Of a DNA stretch of 64,000 nucleotides, positions 18,851-28,850 are shown piece by piece. The stretch covers positions 66,020-130,019 of the forward strand of contig CAJTRI010000006.1 of NCBI GenBank assembly GCA_910578615.1. Reading direction: 5' to 3'. This stretch comes from an uncultured Duncaniella sp. (GTDB taxonomy: Bacteria; Bacteroidota; Bacteroidia; Bacteroidales; Muribaculaceae). Position numbers and translations under genes: made by a program. Every line of letters starts with the position of its first letter. The first letter of the stretch is position 1. The notes under the pieces are model-generated. The model saw only the letters and a list, made by a program, of their open reading frames with translations, had not been told where the DNA came from and ran no database searches.

Positions 18851-19824
18851 ATCTTTATTTTCATTTGGGCCACAAATATAGCTGGTTGTGATGAAATTTC
18901 CAACGATGCCCTGTCACCATATATCAGTCCAAGACGGCGACGAAGGTTTTCAAGCCCCACGCCTCCGCGTTTACTCCCGGCTGTTCCGGCAGAGACAGAG
19001 TTGGCAACGTCACACTCGACATTGCCGGAAAGCGACGCGTTTATCCTTATCGAGACATAAGAGCCGGAAGTCCCCGGGCCACCATGCTTGAATGCATTTT
19101 CCACAAGCGTTACAAACAACATGGAGGCTATCTCCTTATCCTCCATTTCTGAATCAATCTCGATGACCATGCTCACAGTGATGCTGTCACCCATACGCAT
19201 CTGCATCAATCTTACATAATCCTTTATAAATGCCACCTCTCGCCCGAGTTTGACCGTGGTCGAGTCTGCCTCATACAGGGCATATCTCAACAAGGCGCTA
19301 AGACGATGGACAGCCTCACGAGCCGCCGGCGGGTCAATCTCGGTCAACGCATAGACCGTGTTGAGAGAATTGAACAGAAAGTGAGGATTGAGCTGACTCT
19401 TCAACTGTTTCAGTTCCTCCTCCTTATGAGTCGCCTCTATCTGACCCATTCGCTCGCTGAGCCTCATTGCCACACTAAGTCCCATCGTCAGCACAAGCAT
19501 GACAATATCCCGTATAACGGCATGGAGGGCAGGAACATGCCGGCCAATGACCTGTCCCACATAATCAAAAAGCATATACATCCCTGAGACACCTGCACAC
19601 AATATCACCACACTCCCTATAACGAAACGCAGCCTGGACGGGGATATCCCGAGCAAAAGATATTCCATATAGAATACAGCCACGAAGACCGCGACCTTGG
19701 CATAAGGAACCCATCGGAAAACGTCATTGGCCGGACGGCTCCCGAAAAGGACGACTTCCGGCAGGATGAATATCATAAGTATGACCACTGCGTGGACGGC
19801 AAAACGTACTGCAACCTTATTCAT
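18847..19824 (-). CDS. LytS/YehU-type membrane histidine kinase
   Basis: This 325-residue sensor has about four hydrophobic segments (residues 8-28, 41-60, 65-88, 103-120) and no large periplasmic domain. A His_kinase domain follows with acceptor His148 in QLNPHFLFNSLN, and an ATPase domain with ENAFKHG and GVGLENLRRRL. It is the cognate partner of the LytTR regulator, whose start overlaps its stop. It overlaps the upstream permease gene by 8 nt. It may sense a membrane stress or the exported compound, perhaps through the transporter itself. Confidence 0.9.
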   Translation of the reverse strand: MNKVAVRFAVHAVVILMIFILPEVVLFGSRPANDVFRWVPYAKVAVFVAVFYMEYLLLGISPSRLRFVIGSVVILCAGVSGMYMLFDYVGQVIGRHVPALHAVIRDIVMLVLTMGLSVAMRLSERMGQIEATHKEEELKQLKSQLNPHFLFNSLNTVYALTEIDPPAAREAVHRLSALLRYALYEADSTTVKLGREVAFIKDYVRLMQMRMGDSITVSMVIEIDSEMEDKEIASMLFVTLVENAFKHGGPGTSGSYVSIRINASLSGNVECDVANSVSAGTAGSKRGGVGLENLRRRLGLIYGDRASLEISSQPAIFVAQMKIKI

Positions 19825-21037
19825 ATCTTATAGCCTCTATCGGATCAAGATTAGACGCCTTCATAGCCGGAACCCATCCGAAGAAGATCCCGGTAAACGT
19901 ACAGACAGCAAAACTCAGAACTATGGATGACGCAAGAACAGACACCGGCCAAGCCGCAATAGTATGGACAGCCCATGTGGCGACACAGCCGAGGACGACA
20001 CCTATGACTCCTCCTGTAACGGAAATTATGACGGACTCTATGAGAAACTGCATAAGTATATCGATGCCTCTGGCACCGATACTCATTCGCAGACCTATCT
20101 CACGTGTACGCTCGGTCACCGAGACATACATCATATTCATTATACCTATTCCACCGACAAGAAGGGAGATAAACGCGATACACGTCAGGAGGACTGTCAT
20201 CATATCTGATGTCGAATTCATCATCTCGCTCAGCTCCTGTTGGGAACGGATGTCGAAATTATTATCATCACCATCGGCAAGACGGTGATTGGTACGCAGA
20301 ATTTCAGTAATCTCATCGACAGCCGCAGGGGTCATATCCTCCGACAGAGCCGATGCGAATATCGAGCCGAGATAGTCAACAGCAAGAAGACGTTTCATAA
20401 CAGTGGTATAAGGGGCTATAACTACATCATCCTGATCCATCCCCATAGAATTGGTACCCTTGCTTTTCAGGACACCTATCACAGTGAACGGTATCTTGCC
20501 GAACCTTACAACCTTTCCAATGGGATTGAGACCTCCCGGGAAAAGATTATCCACCACCGTCTTACCCAGTACGCATACCTTGGCTGCCGACTTGATGTCT
20601 GCCTCGTCAAACATCTCACCGTCTTCGACCGACAGTTTGCGTATATCCATATATTCCGGGGTAACCCCGTTGATGCTCGAAGGCCAATTGTTATTTCCGG
20701 CCACCATCTGGCCTGAACTCTGTACCATCGGACTTACTGCCGACAGATAAGCCGACCTGTCACGAAGCGCCTCATAATCTGCCACTTTGAGAGTCTGCAT
20801 GTCATCCGCGCTCTGCCTGACCCCTCCACGCTGCATATTGCCCGGATGAATCATTATCATATTGCTACCCATCTCGGATATCTGGGCGCGTATGCTCTCT
20901 TTTGATCCCTGTCCTATGGCAAGCATACATATCACGGCCGAGATACCTATTATGATACCAAGCATCGTCAGTATGGCACGCAATTTGTTGCGGTTCAAGG
21001 CACGGAGGGCTATCTTGAATAAGTTGAAGAAATTCAT
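19817..21037 (-). CDS. MacB-type ABC transporter permease
   Basis: This 406-residue permease has one N-terminal membrane helix (NKLRAILTMLGIIIGISAVI), a ~220-residue MacB periplasmic core domain, and three C-terminal helices with the FtsX-like signature RTREIGLRMSIGARG. It belongs to the mechanotransmission class, which powers TolC-dependent export of peptides, lipids or antibiotics from the periplasm. It works with the adjacent ATPase, adaptor and TolC proteins. The cargo is unknown. Confidence 0.9.
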   Translation of the reverse strand: MNFFNLFKIALRALNRNKLRAILTMLGIIIGISAVICMLAIGQGSKESIRAQISEMGSNMIMIHPGNMQRGGVRQSADDMQTLKVADYEALRDRSAYLSAVSPMVQSSGQMVAGNNNWPSSINGVTPEYMDIRKLSVEDGEMFDEADIKSAAKVCVLGKTVVDNLFPGGLNPIGKVVRFGKIPFTVIGVLKSKGTNSMGMDQDDVVIAPYTTVMKRLLAVDYLGSIFASALSEDMTPAAVDEITEILRTNHRLADGDDNNFDIRSQQELSEMMNSTSDMMTVLLTCIAFISLLVGGIGIMNMMYVSVTERTREIGLRMSIGARGIDILMQFLIESVIISVTGGVIGVVLGCVATWAVHTIAAWPVSVLASSIVLSFAVCTFTGIFFGWVPAMKASNLDPIEAIRYE

Positions 21038-21040
21038 TTG

Positions 21041-21787
21041 TCAATCATCATTTATTGGTAGTGATGCGAGTACCTCTGCCGCTGATTCGGGAGAAGGGTT
21101 GAGTGTATCCGATACTATCCTCCCGTCACGCAGCACTATGTTGCGTGACGAATAGGCGGCAAGCTCAGGATTGTGGGTAACGAATATGATGGTTCGTCCC
21201 CTCTCATAAAGCTGCTGGAAGAGGACAAGGACGCTCATGGATGTACGTGTGTCAAGGTTTCCAGTAGCTTCGTCGGCCAGAATAAGCACCGGGTCATTTA
21301 CAAGGGCGCGTGCTATGGCTACTCGCTGTTGCTGTCCGCCACTCATCTGGTTGCTCAGATGGTTAAGACGGTCTCCGAGTCCCACAGAGAGAAGGGCGTC
21401 AACAGCCCTGCGCCTCCGCTCTCCGGCCGAGACCTCAGGATTATATAACAGTGGAAGCTCCACATTCTCGATGGCCGAGGTCTTGGGAAGAAGATTATAG
21501 TTCTGGAATACAAATCCTATCTTGCGATTCCTGAGCCTCGCCCGTTCGTTCTTTCCCATATTTCTCACCTTCACGCCGTCAAGGATATACTCGCCAGAAG
21601 TGGGAGTGTCAAGACATCCCAAGGTGTTGAGCAATGTAGACTTTCCCGAACCCGAAGTACCCATGATGGTTACAAACTCACCTTCGCGTATAGAGAACGA
21701 TACACCTCGCAGGGCATGGACTGTCTCACCACCTACCTTGAAATCACGCCTCAAATCACTGATAGTGATTATTTCTCTTCCTGCCAT
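21041..21787 (-). CDS. MacB/LolD-type ABC transporter ATPase
   Basis: This 248-residue ATPase has Walker [10 protein letters not shown], signature MSGGQQQR, Walker [14 protein letters not shown] and the H-loop THN. I chose the ATG at 21787 ([16 protein letters not shown]) because it is the normal family N-terminus and lies 4 nt beyond the adaptor stop. The frame is open upstream to 21922, inside the adaptor gene. It energises the permease encoded 3 nt downstream. Confidence 0.92.
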   Translation of the reverse strand: MAGREIITISDLRRDFKVGGETVHALRGVSFSIREGEFVTIMGTSGSGKSTLLNTLGCLDTPTSGEYILDGVKVRNMGKNERARLRNRKIGFVFQNYNLLPKTSAIENVELPLLYNPEVSAGERRRRAVDALLSVGLGDRLNHLSNQMSGGQQQRVAIARALVNDPVLILADEATGNLDTRTSMSVLVLFQQLYERGRTIIFVTHNPELAAYSSRNIVLRDGRIVSDTLNPSPESAAEVLASLPINDD

Positions 21788-21791
21788 GACT

Positions 21792-22973
21792 CTATTTCTT
21801 TCTTTGTGGAGGTTTAGGTGCAAACGGGCTACGGGCACCTTCACCGGCTGGTTCGTTATCGGCTCCTCCTCTGACGGAATATTCCACCGCCACCTGTGTA
21901 CCCGGATATATTCCGGAGACAATCCGGAAATTCACCCCGTCACTCGCGCCTACTGTAAGCCTTACCGGCTTCAAAATCTCTCCGTCAACCACCCATACCT
22001 GTCTTAGATCCGGGTCGGACGGATTGCTGAAAGGCGCCGCCTCAACCCCCTCCGGGACTGAGGGAAGTCCGTCGGCGGAAGGATAGTCATGAGGCACAAA
22101 CCTCAGGGCCTTGGCAGGAATAAGAGGTACGTTTTCCTCACGAGACATATATATGGTAATATTGGCTGTGAGACCGGGAATGAGCATATGCTCCCTATTG
22201 TCTGCTGACACAAGCACTTCATAGGTCACAACGTTACTCTCCGTGGTAGGGCTGATACGCTTCTGTATCACTTTTCCTCGAAACACCTTATCGGGATATG
22301 CATCAACCGTGAATGTCACCTCCTGTCCTTCCCTTACACGTCCTATATCAGCCTCATCGACATCTGCCACCACGCGCATGTTGTCGAGATCGGCAATAGT
22401 GAAAAGGTTGGCCACCGTCATAGCCGAGACTACCGTCTGTCCGACCTCGACATCACGGGATATGACCATGCCGTCAATAGGCGAATATATCTCGGCATAG
22501 TTGAGATTCTTGGCAGCACGTACACGGTCAGCCTGAGCCTTTTCATATGAGGTGCGAGCCACTTGTAAGTCTTTGCGTGACGTATCAAACTCATAGTCTG
22601 AGATGAGACGGCGCTCATGCAGCTTGGAATCTCGTTCATAGTTGTCACGAGAATACTCATATGATGCCTTGGCACTTTCCACATTGGCCTCGGCAGATTT
22701 CAGCTCGCTTTGAAGAAGCACCTTGTCTATTTCGGCAAGAAGCTGCCCTTTTTTGACCTCGGAATTAAAGTCAACATATATTTTATCGATAATACCTGTG
22801 ACCTGTGTGCCCACATCTACCGATGTTACCGATTCGAGCGTCCCTGTAGCTGTCACGCTTTCGCTTATCGCCCCGAGCTTTACAGGCTCTGTGACAAGCT
22901 TTATCTCCTCCTTTTTACCACATGAGAGGAGCATCATGAATGCAATGAAGAACAAAAAGTGTTTATGATTCAT
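21792..22973 (-). CDS. MacA-type periplasmic adaptor (lipoprotein)
   Basis: This 393-residue membrane fusion protein has a lipoprotein signal (FMMLLSC, Cys18). A barrel-sandwich domain is split by a long coiled-coil hairpin (residues ~80-160, rich in Glu, Lys and Ala), followed by beta-barrel and membrane-proximal domains. It links the inner-membrane MacB-like complex to TolC. The C-terminus is proline- and lysine-rich (PKPPQRKK). It lies 12 nt downstream of the TolC gene in the same operon. Confidence 0.9.
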   Translation of the reverse strand: MNHKHFLFFIAFMMLLSCGKKEEIKLVTEPVKLGAISESVTATGTLESVTSVDVGTQVTGIIDKIYVDFNSEVKKGQLLAEIDKVLLQSELKSAEANVESAKASYEYSRDNYERDSKLHERRLISDYEFDTSRKDLQVARTSYEKAQADRVRAAKNLNYAEIYSPIDGMVISRDVEVGQTVVSAMTVANLFTIADLDNMRVVADVDEADIGRVREGQEVTFTVDAYPDKVFRGKVIQKRISPTTESNVVTYEVLVSADNREHMLIPGLTANITIYMSREENVPLIPAKALRFVPHDYPSADGLPSVPEGVEAAPFSNPSDPDLRQVWVVDGEILKPVRLTVGASDGVNFRIVSGIYPGTQVAVEYSVRGGADNEPAGEGARSPFAPKPPQRKK

Positions 22974-22985
22974 ATCATTTGGTGT

Positions 22986-24299
22986 TTATAGCGTTATGTT
23001 TCCTGATCTTAAAAACTCCACCATCTTACGCGCCAGCACAGCCATATACTTGGCCTGGATAAGCTCGTGACGTGCCGATGAGAGAGCCTGATGGCTTTGA
23101 AGAAGCTCGGTTGATTCAACGTAGCCCACGGCAAACCTCTCGGCCACATATTCGTCACTCAGTGCTGCCGCCTTCTCATTCTGGACAGCGGCGACATATC
23201 GTGACCGGGCCGACTCCATCTCTATATACCATCCTTCAAGTATGTTTGCAACCTCCTGACGGCGTGCCTCGATGTCATACTCACTATTTAGTCTGGCAAT
23301 TTTGGCCTGAGCCACAGCCGTACGTGTCTTTTTGTTGTCAAGGATAGGGACAGTCAATGTCAGTCCGATATTTTCATTGAAACTGCGCCTCATCTGCTCT
23401 CCCCATCCCCGCTGGTCGGTGGTATAATATCCTGTTCCTATACCTGCTGTGACCCCTATCTGCGGAGAACCACCGGCCTTCGCCGCACGTATATCCTCGT
23501 CTGCAATATTGACGGATAGTTCATTATATCTGAGACGGGAGTCGGAGGCAAGAGCAAGGCGGTAACTTTCGACAAGTGGTGGCAGGGAATCAAGCACAAG
23601 GGACTGCGGGAAATCAATTGGAACCACGTCAATGTCCTTTTCTATCCCGAGTTCAAGAAGATTTCTTAGTTGCAGGCGTTTGGACAAAAGATCGGCCTCG
23701 GCACTTACCACGTTGTAACGGTCTCTTTCGGCTTGTGATTCGAGTTGCTGATAGTCCACGATCGATATCTTCCCGGATTCCATCATCTGCTTTGCCCGTT
23801 CGGCCTGAGCGGCACTGACCTGTGACAGCATACGGTTGACCCCGACTGCCTCCCGACAATAAAGAATATTAAGATAATTGGTTAGTATTTCGGAACGGAT
23901 ATCACGAAACAAGTCATCCATAGCAAGACGGGAACGCTCTATATCTGTCTCCGCACGACGTATGTCACTCTGTCTCCTGCCTCCATCCCATAAAGTCCAT
24001 GACCCGTTAAATCCGTAGGAACTCGTATAGGCATTCTTATCCCTATCTCCCATAGGTGTGTTAGAATAGCCCTGAGTGGTTCCGAAGTCAAGTGTCGGTA
24101 TCCACTTTGCCTTAGCACCTTCGAGGGTGACTGAGGCGCTTTCCTGTGAAAGTTCAGACTGGCGCAACGATATGTTATGGTCTCGTGCCCACTCCACACA
24201 CTCTTCATAAGTCCACACAGCAAACGGCTCCGATGCATATGCCCCTGAAACCACGAGCGTAGCAAACAATGATGTCAGTTTGAATTTGATGTTGTCCAT
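22986..24299 (-). CDS. TolC-family outer-membrane efflux protein
   Basis: This 437-residue outer-membrane factor heads the efflux operon. The start at 24299 gives a signal peptide (SLFATLVVSGAYA); the frame stays open to 24335, but that would add a charged, non-signal extension. Two TolC repeats of long amphipathic helices (QSELSQESASVTLEG; EYVAERFAVGYVESTELLQSHQAL) are visible. It forms the exit duct for the MacAB-type pump encoded downstream. Confidence 0.9.
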   Translation of the reverse strand: MDNIKFKLTSLFATLVVSGAYASEPFAVWTYEECVEWARDHNISLRQSELSQESASVTLEGAKAKWIPTLDFGTTQGYSNTPMGDRDKNAYTSSYGFNGSWTLWDGGRRQSDIRRAETDIERSRLAMDDLFRDIRSEILTNYLNILYCREAVGVNRMLSQVSAAQAERAKQMMESGKISIVDYQQLESQAERDRYNVVSAEADLLSKRLQLRNLLELGIEKDIDVVPIDFPQSLVLDSLPPLVESYRLALASDSRLRYNELSVNIADEDIRAAKAGGSPQIGVTAGIGTGYYTTDQRGWGEQMRRSFNENIGLTLTVPILDNKKTRTAVAQAKIARLNSEYDIEARRQEVANILEGWYIEMESARSRYVAAVQNEKAAALSDEYVAERFAVGYVESTELLQSHQALSSARHELIQAKYMAVLARKMVEFLRSGNITL

Positions 24300-24318
24300 T
24301 TTTTCCTTTTTTACACTG

Positions 24319-24326
24319 CAAAAGTA
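24319..24326 (-). promoter_or_regulatory. -7 box for the MacAB-TolC-LytS/LytTR operon
   Basis: TACTTTTG on the minus strand is 19 nt before the TolC-gene ATG. I see no good -33 TTTG at 19-21 bp, which fits a promoter needing an activator such as the operon's own LytTR regulator. Confidence 0.5.
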
Positions 24327-24390
24327 GTCCGTCACTACAAATTATCATAAAATATTAGACAAGCCAGCCATCTTATATGCATATTAACAC

Positions 24391-24429
24391 CAAAACGCAC
24401 CACGAAACATATATTCGCGGTGCGTTTTG
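24391..24429 (-). terminator. fabI terminator hairpin
   Basis: A perfect 11-bp stem (CAAAACGCACC with its complement at 24419-24429), extended inside by CGAA/TTCG, lies just after the fabI stop. Confidence 0.7.
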
Positions 24430-24467
24430 TAAACGGATGTTAAATTCAATGGTTTTCCTGCAACCGA

Positions 24468-25325
24468 TCAGCCATACTGTATTGTGCCATCAGGATTGCG
24501 GTAGAGATCGAAGCTCTTCTCGTACTGATCCATTGCTCGCAGACTCATACCCATGCTTGAAAAGCCTCCGTCATGATAGAGATTCTGCATGGTCACCTTG
24601 CGTGTAAGGTCGCTGAAAAGAGTGATGCAATAGTCGGCACATTCATCAGCCGATGCATTGCCCAGAGGAGACATGCGGTTGGCAAAGTCCATGAGTGAGT
24701 CCATGCCTTTCACACCGCTACCGGCAGTGGTGGGTGTGGGAGACTGCGAGATGGTGTTGATACGGACACCCTTCTCACGACCGTAGATATAACCGAAGCT
24801 ACGGGCTATTGATTCAAGAAGCGCCTTGGCATCAGCCATATCATTATAGCCGAACATAGTGCGCTGAGCAGCTATGTAGCTGAGAGCCACGATACTGCCA
24901 AAATCAGCTATCGCATCGAGCTTTTTAGCGGCCTGAATCATTTTGTGGAACGAGACAGCCGAAATATCAAGAGTCTTATTGAGAAGATCGTAGTCAAGAT
25001 CATCATAAAGACGTTTTTTGCGCACATTGGGGGACATGCCGATTGAATGGAGCACGAAATCAATCTTGCCTCCGAGAACATCCATCGAACGCTGGAACAC
25101 CATTTCAAGATCGTCCACATTTGTAGCATCGGCAGGGATTACCTCTGCACCGAGCTGTTCACCAAGCTTGCTTACATCGCCCATGCGGACAGCCACAGGA
25201 GTATTGCTGAGAGTGATTGTCGCACCCTCTTCCACAGCCTTCACGGCGACTTTCCAAGCAATACTCTTGTCGTTAAGCGCGCCGAATATAACACCGCGCT
25301 TACCTTTCAAAAGGTTATAACTCAT
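24468..25325 (-). CDS. fabI: Enoyl-[acyl-carrier-protein] reductase (NADH)
   Basis: FabI performs the last reduction of each fatty-acid elongation cycle. The 285-residue protein has the FabI-type cofactor motif GALNDKSIAW and the catalytic Tyr150, Tyr160 and Lys167 (Tyr-x6-Lys). The ATG at 25325 (MSYNLLKGKRG) is the family start; the frame extends to 25382, but that would run through the promoter. It is monocistronic, with its own promoter and terminator. The enzyme family is the target of triclosan-like inhibitors. Confidence 0.95.
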   Translation of the reverse strand: MSYNLLKGKRGVIFGALNDKSIAWKVAVKAVEEGATITLSNTPVAVRMGDVSKLGEQLGAEVIPADATNVDDLEMVFQRSMDVLGGKIDFVLHSIGMSPNVRKKRLYDDLDYDLLNKTLDISAVSFHKMIQAAKKLDAIADFGSIVALSYIAAQRTMFGYNDMADAKALLESIARSFGYIYGREKGVRINTISQSPTPTTAGSGVKGMDSLMDFANRMSPLGNASADECADYCITLFSDLTRKVTMQNLYHDGGFSSMGMSLRAMDQYEKSFDLYRNPDGTIQYG

Positions 25326-25351
25326 TTTGTTTTCTTCGTTTAAATCGAGTG

Positions 25352-25382
25352 CAAAGTTACGGAGAATTTTCCAAACCACCAA
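25352..25382 (-). promoter_or_regulatory. Promoter of fabI
   Basis: On the minus strand ATTG (25383-25380) and TAACTTTG (25359-25352) are separated by 20 bp; the ATG is 26 nt further on. The rest of the intergenic region, to 25568, is AT-rich with no gene I can support. Confidence 0.65.
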
Positions 25383-25568
25383 TTCATAAACCCCGTTCCA
25401 TCAGTAAATGCAGCACAAATACACACGACATTATAATAAATTATATCTATTGAAACAATTTAAAAACATTGAATAACTGAAAATGTACTTCATATTTAGT
25501 GAGTCTAAACATAGTTCAATAGTCTTCATTATGATTTACATTTCCGACAAGATATATTGGCCCTGAAA

Positions 25569-25600
25569 TTTGGTCGGGAGGTTGAGATAGCGTATCTTTG
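25569..25600 (+). promoter_or_regulatory. Promoter of the YpfJ-type metallopeptidase gene
   Basis: TTTG at 25569-25572 and TATCTTTG at 25593-25600 have a 20-bp spacer, an exact match to the expected layout. The mRNA leader would be about 50 nt. Confidence 0.75.
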
Positions 25601-25654
25601 CGGTCATTCACTTTTTACCCGACATATTATCTAACAATAAAGACTATATAAATT

Positions 25655-26494
25655 ATGAATCTTAACGGACGGCGAGAAAGCCAGAATGTTGATGACCGGC
25701 GCGGACGAAGGAGTGCCGGGCTGAAAGTAGGCGGAGGTATAGGCGCGGTGATTATTGCAGCAATAATCGCATGGATATCAGGAGGAAACCCACTGGATAT
25801 ACTTACATCCGGGGCCGGACAGATGCTCGGAGGAAACGAGGAATACGCCCAAAGCCATACTCCCACGGCCGAAGAAGAGGAACTCGCCACATTCTCCCGC
25901 CAGATTCTGGCTGGTACAGAGGATGTATGGACGAAGTTATTCCGCGAACAAGGTCTGCAATACGAGCCTCCTAAACTGGTTCTTTTCACTGACGCCGTCC
26001 GCAGCGGGTGTGGCAATGCATCAGCCTCGACCGGGCCTTTCTATTGCTCGGCTGATGAGAGTGTCTATATAGACCTGTCATTCTTTTCCAATATGAGACG
26101 CACCCTCGGCGCCGACGGGGATTTCGCATATGCCTATGTGATAGCCCACGAGGTAGGACACCATGTGCAACACCTTTTGGGAACTCTCGACGATGCCCAT
26201 TCTCGTATGGGAAATATGAGTGAGGCTGATGCCAACAAGATAAGCGTGGCACTCGAACTCCAAGCCGATTACTATGCCGGAGTATGGGCACATCATGACA
26301 ACAAAATGTTTGGTTCGCTCGAAAATGGAGACATTGAGGAAGCCCTTGACGCCGCAGCAAAGATAGGTGATGACTATCTGCAAAAGAAAGCCCAAGGTTA
26401 TACCGTTCCAGACTCGTTCACCCACGGCACATCGGCCCAACGTTCGTCAGCACTACGCTCCGGCATATCGACAGGACGTTTTCCCCAGCAATAA
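25655..26494 (+). CDS. YpfJ-family neutral zinc metallopeptidase
   Basis: This 279-residue protein has a basic N-terminus followed by one membrane anchor (residues ~27-43). The C-terminal domain is predicted to be extracytoplasmic. The zinc motif HEVGH lies at 165-169, and Glu201 in ELQADYYAGVWAHH is the probable third ligand. The NGRRESQNVDDRRG start is typical of the family. The substrate is unknown. It stands alone and ends at a perfect palindromic terminator shared with guaB. Confidence 0.88.
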   Translation: MNLNGRRESQNVDDRRGRRSAGLKVGGGIGAVIIAAIIAWISGGNPLDILTSGAGQMLGGNEEYAQSHTPTAEEEELATFSRQILAGTEDVWTKLFREQGLQYEPPKLVLFTDAVRSGCGNASASTGPFYCSADESVYIDLSFFSNMRRTLGADGDFAYAYVIAHEVGHHVQHLLGTLDDAHSRMGNMSEADANKISVALELQADYYAGVWAHHDNKMFGSLENGDIEEALDAAAKIGDDYLQKKAQGYTVPDSFTHGTSAQRSSALRSGISTGRFPQQ

Positions 26495-26500
26495 CGCAGT

Positions 26501-26556
26501 AATTTTAATATATGACGATGGCCGGATTAATCCGGCCATCGTCATATATTAAAATT
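26501..26556. terminator. Perfect 56-nt palindrome, bidirectional terminator
   Basis: Positions 26501-26528 are the exact reverse complement of 26529-26556 (core GATGGCCGGATT, outer AATTTTAATATATGAC). It fills the space between the convergent stops of the metallopeptidase gene and guaB. The GC-rich core with an A/T tract on each side makes an intrinsic terminator in both directions. Confidence 0.85.
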
Positions 26557-26561
26557 GATTT

Positions 26562-28055
<1,494 letters not shown>

Positions 28056-28065
28056 TTATTGCGTG

Positions 28066-28099
28066 CAAAGATACAGATTTTTTATGAAACATGCACAAA
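28066..28099 (-). promoter_or_regulatory. Promoter of guaB
   Basis: TATCTTTG on the minus strand (28073-28066) lies 22 nt before the ATG. A TTTG (28099-28096) sits 22 bp upstream of the box. The region is shared back-to-back with the L,D-transpeptidase promoter. Confidence 0.6.
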
Positions 28100-28117
28100 A
28101 AAACGGGTGAAAATCCT

Positions 28118-28125
28118 TAATTTTG
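28118..28125 (+). promoter_or_regulatory. -7 box of the L,D-transpeptidase gene
   Basis: TAATTTTG ends 5 nt before the start codon at 28131, predicting transcription from at or next to the ATG. No TTTG is present at 19-21 bp upstream. Confidence 0.5.
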
Positions 28126-28130
28126 CATCC

Positions 28131-28751
28131 ATGAAACGGTTCATACTTTGCCTTTCCATATTTACATCCCTGTGTGTCACCGGGCAAACCACGGAATCTG
28201 ACTTTTCCCCACAAGTGAGGGTTCTGCTTCAATCCTACGACCACACGGCACGCCCGCTTCTCCCTGAAACAGATTCGGAGGTATGGGCCGATATAGACTG
28301 CCCCGTATCCACCGCGCCGGGCCGCATGAGACTCCCTAAGAACATAGTGGTTGACAAGCCCCACACACGGCTGTATGTCATCAACGCCTTTGGCGACACC
28401 CTCAGCCGTTACCGTGTGTGCGCATCGGCCAAACGCGGACAGAAGACCGGCAAGGATGACTGGCGGACGCCGGAGGGGCGCTTCAAAATATATGGTGTCT
28501 ACAATTCCACGGACTGGACTTATCAGGACACCGATGACAAGTGTTACGGCCCTTTCTTCATAGCATTGTGGACACCGCCTTTCTACGGCATAGGCATACA
28601 CGGGACTAACGCACCATACTCCGTCCCCGGCAGACGCAGCCACGGATGCATGAGGATGCACAACGAAGATATCGTCCGCGTCCGCCGCATGGTTGACAAG
28701 GACAGCCGCGTGACAGTCCTTCCCGACCCTGTAACTACCGTTACAGAATAA
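28131..28751 (+). CDS. YkuD-type L,D-transpeptidase
   Basis: This 206-residue secreted enzyme has a signal peptide (residues 1-~20) and a YkuD catalytic domain. The signature reads His157 in GIGIHGTN and Ser-His-Gly-Cys at 170-173 (SHGCMRM), giving catalytic Cys173. Family members make 3-3 peptidoglycan cross-links or attach proteins to peptidoglycan. The start at 28131 puts the signal peptide at the N-terminus; the frame is open to 28059, but that would run through the promoter. It is convergent with glmM across a long hairpin. Confidence 0.88.
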   Translation: MKRFILCLSIFTSLCVTGQTTESDFSPQVRVLLQSYDHTARPLLPETDSEVWADIDCPVSTAPGRMRLPKNIVVDKPHTRLYVINAFGDTLSRYRVCASAKRGQKTGKDDWRTPEGRFKIYGVYNSTDWTYQDTDDKCYGPFFIALWTPPFYGIGIHGTNAPYSVPGRRSHGCMRMHNEDIVRVRRMVDKDSRVTVLPDPVTTVTE

Positions 28752-28759
28752 GATTCCAT

Positions 28760-28823
28760 ATCAAAAAATATCCGATGCCATAAGAAACCTATATTTTTCT
28801 TATGGCATCGGATATTTTTTGAT
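28760..28823. terminator. 28-bp perfect hairpin, bidirectional terminator
   Basis: Positions 28760-28787 are exactly complementary to 28796-28823, with an 8-nt loop. The core is GATGCCATAAG and the arms contain A6 and T6 tracts, so it works as an intrinsic terminator for both the L,D-transpeptidase gene and glmM. Confidence 0.85.
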
Positions 28824-28850
28824 CAGAAGACACCTGTCCTCTTCTGTAAA

